From CAYTEO01 sp964436825 (GTDB lineage: Bacteria > Krumholzibacteriota > Krumholzibacteriia > LZORAL124-64-63): a stretch of DNA of 25,438 nt. Position 1 is the stretch's first letter; every line of letters starts with the position of its first letter. The notes under the pieces were generated by a model. The model searched no databases. It saw only the letters and a program-made list of their open reading frames with translations, and had not been told where the DNA came from. Shown here one piece after another: positions 24,434 to 25,438 of this stretch. The stretch covers positions 1-25,438 of the forward strand of contig CAYTEO010000037.1 in assembly GCA_964436825.1 (NCBI GenBank). Direction: 5' to 3'. The translations under genes were made by a program, and so were the position numbers.

Positions 24434-24475
24434 GCCTGGAGGAGCGACCGGACCGTCGGCGGGGAACACCGGTTC

Positions 24476-25438
24476 CTATCTGACCAGCAGGCCCTTGCGG
24501 ACCTCGGTCCGGTCGGCCGTCTCCAGGCGGAAGAAGTAGTTGCCGCTGGGCATCTGCCGGCCGGTCGGGTCGCGACCGTCCCACGTGATCTCGTGCACTC
24601 CCGCTGCCAATGCCCCGTCCAGCAGGGTCGCGACCAGGCGACCGCGCAGGTCGTGGACCGTGACGCGAACGTGGCCGGCGGTCGTCTGGTCGAAGACGAT
24701 CCGGGCCGGGGCGCGGAACGGGTTGGGAGAAACGGGCGCCAGAGCCGTCGTTCCTGCCGGGACATCGGGTAGAACGCCCCAGATCTCCACGTCGTCGATG
24801 TTCCAGCCGGAATAGGTCCAGGAACCGTCCGTCGGCCCCATCGTCCAGCGCAGGTAGAGAGTCGCCTGGTGATCGGCGATGACCGAGAGGTCGTACTCCA
24901 CCTCGGTCCACTCGTCGTCGGAGATCTCGGCCCCGTTCTCCCAGATCGTCGTCCAGGTGACGCTGTCGCTGCTGGCCTCCAGGGAGGCGCGGTCGAAGGG
25001 GGGCTGTTCCACGTTGAGCCAGCGCCGGAAGCGGACGGACACCTGGGAGAGGTCGCTGCAGTCGATGGCCGTGGTCGTCAGGTGGGTCTCCGGCAGGTCG
25101 TTGGGGTAGTCGCCGGCCAGGTTGTAGCCGTAGACGTTGGTGCCGGTGTGGCCCGCGGTGGGGTCGGGGTTGCCGTGCTGGCCGCCACCGCCCTGCGGCG
25201 TACCGAACGCCCACTCCCCCTCGGTGCTCCAGCCGGGGTCGTGGTCGAAGGAGAAGGCGAGGACCCGCTCGGGAATCCCGACCCGCAGGACCAGGGGGCG
25301 GGTCGTGTCACCGAGACCGTCGAGTGTGTTGCGGAAGGCGAGAGTGCCCCGGTAGACATCGTTGGGAACCGCCGATGCCCTGTCGTTCAGCGAGACGGAG
25401 ACGCTGATCGTGTCGCCGGGGTCCAGCGTGCCGGAGGC
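24476..25438 (-). CDS. 3' part of a large secreted protein with jelly-roll domain and FlgD-like tail (partial)
   Basis: The frame is open from the window edge (25438) to TAG at 24476, giving 320 residues of the C-terminus; internal ATGs are not starts. The first part (SGTLDPGDTISVSVSLND, then YRGTLAFRNT, LGDTTRPLVLRVG) resembles the Ig-like repeats preceding C-terminal domains of secreted peptidases. Next comes a MAM/jelly-roll-type domain (WSTEGEWAFGTP, VYGYNLAGDYPND, VSVRFRRWLNVE, ISDDEWTEVEYDLS, WNIDDVEIWG), often found in immune-inhibitor-A-like or gingipain-like proteases. The last 85 residues are the FlgD-Ig tail (SPNPFRAPARIVFD, TVHDLRGRLVATLL, ITWDGRDPTGRQMPSGNYFFR). Any catalytic domain would be beyond the window. 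Confidence 0.85.
   Translation of the reverse strand, partial: ASGTLDPGDTISVSVSLNDRASAVPNDVYRGTLAFRNTLDGLGDTTRPLVLRVGIPERVLAFSFDHDPGWSTEGEWAFGTPQGGGGQHGNPDPTAGHTGTNVYGYNLAGDYPNDLPETHLTTTAIDCSDLSQVSVRFRRWLNVEQPPFDRASLEASSDSVTWTTIWENGAEISDDEWTEVEYDLSVIADHQATLYLRWTMGPTDGSWTYSGWNIDDVEIWGVLPDVPAGTTALAPVSPNPFRAPARIVFDQTTAGHVRVTVHDLRGRLVATLLDGALAAGVHEITWDGRDPTGRQMPSGNYFFRLETADRTEVRKGLLVR

Noticed and set aside
23791..24765. Start of the ACT protein gene at 24765
   Set aside because: The extra N-terminal sequence is Arg/Ser/Pro-rich shadow of the overlapping FlgD-tailed gene; ATG 24270 has a good ribosome site and begins the ACT fold.

Overview
The window is about 70% G+C and densely coded on both strands. 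No gene-free stretch reaches 300 bases; the largest gaps are 13670-13924, 12748-12964 and 24271-24475. Four proteins end in, or are, a FlgD-type Ig-like C-terminal tail (xPNPF, then LxDLxGRxVxxL, then TWDGxDxxGxxxPSGxYxxR). Secreted beta-propeller and PKD/lamin-tail proteins, lipoproteins and a bacterial GlnRS are also present. Together these point to a high-GC Gram-negative bacterium of the FCB superphylum (Eisenbacteria/Krumholzibacteria-like lineages). That placement is inference from gene style only. UGA is an ordinary stop here: the SBBP-repeat gene, glnS and the S9 peptidase gene all end with it.

Layout. 1-2151: the tail of one secreted protein, then an SBBP-repeat secreted protein whose 5' half is strikingly AT-rich. 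2203-3915: glnS. 3989-4669 (-): a secreted protein of unknown function. 4857-6941: an exported S9 prolyl-oligopeptidase-family hydrolase. 7004-7527 (-): crcB fluoride channel with a fluoride riboswitch in its leader. 7545-9069 (-): two consecutive genes, each interrupted by an in-frame UGA at a conserved redox cysteine. 9197-11200 (-): a multidomain lipoprotein nuclease. 11329-12747 (-): an M28 peptidase. 12965-13669 (-): a DUF2202 ferritin-like lipoprotein. 13925-14800 (-): an EamA transporter. 14902-15930 (+): a polytopic membrane protein. 16101-18761 (-): a large Asp-box beta-propeller protein. 18915-20342 (+): pyruvate kinase. 20364-21071 (-): a SRAP (YedK/HMCES) protein. 21180-22681 (+): a cytidylyltransferase plus CDP-glycerol-type glycerophosphotransferase split by a frameshift. 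22701-23726 (+): a PHP phosphoesterase. 23791-24270 (-): a tandem ACT protein. 24476-25438 (-): the 3' part of another FlgD-tailed secreted protein.

The main discovery candidate is the two-gene unit at 7589-9069. A 63-residue DUF6132-like membrane protein has UGA where the family has its second conserved Cys. A periplasmic thioredoxin-like/TPR protein has UGA at the first position of its CxxC, reading W-U-G-A-C. The coding frame continues cleanly after each UGA. A bacterial-SECIS-like hairpin lies at the expected distance after the thioredoxin UGA, and a larger nested hairpin lies after the DUF6132 UGA. I read these as a tandem pair of selenoproteins that may form a membrane-to-periplasm thiol/selenol relay. 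The selenocysteine machinery (selA, selB, selC, selD) is not in the window and must be sought elsewhere in the genome.

Other points of note are the fluoride riboswitch of crcB, the composition break inside the first large gene, and the frameshift at a five-G run in the surface-polymer-type gene.
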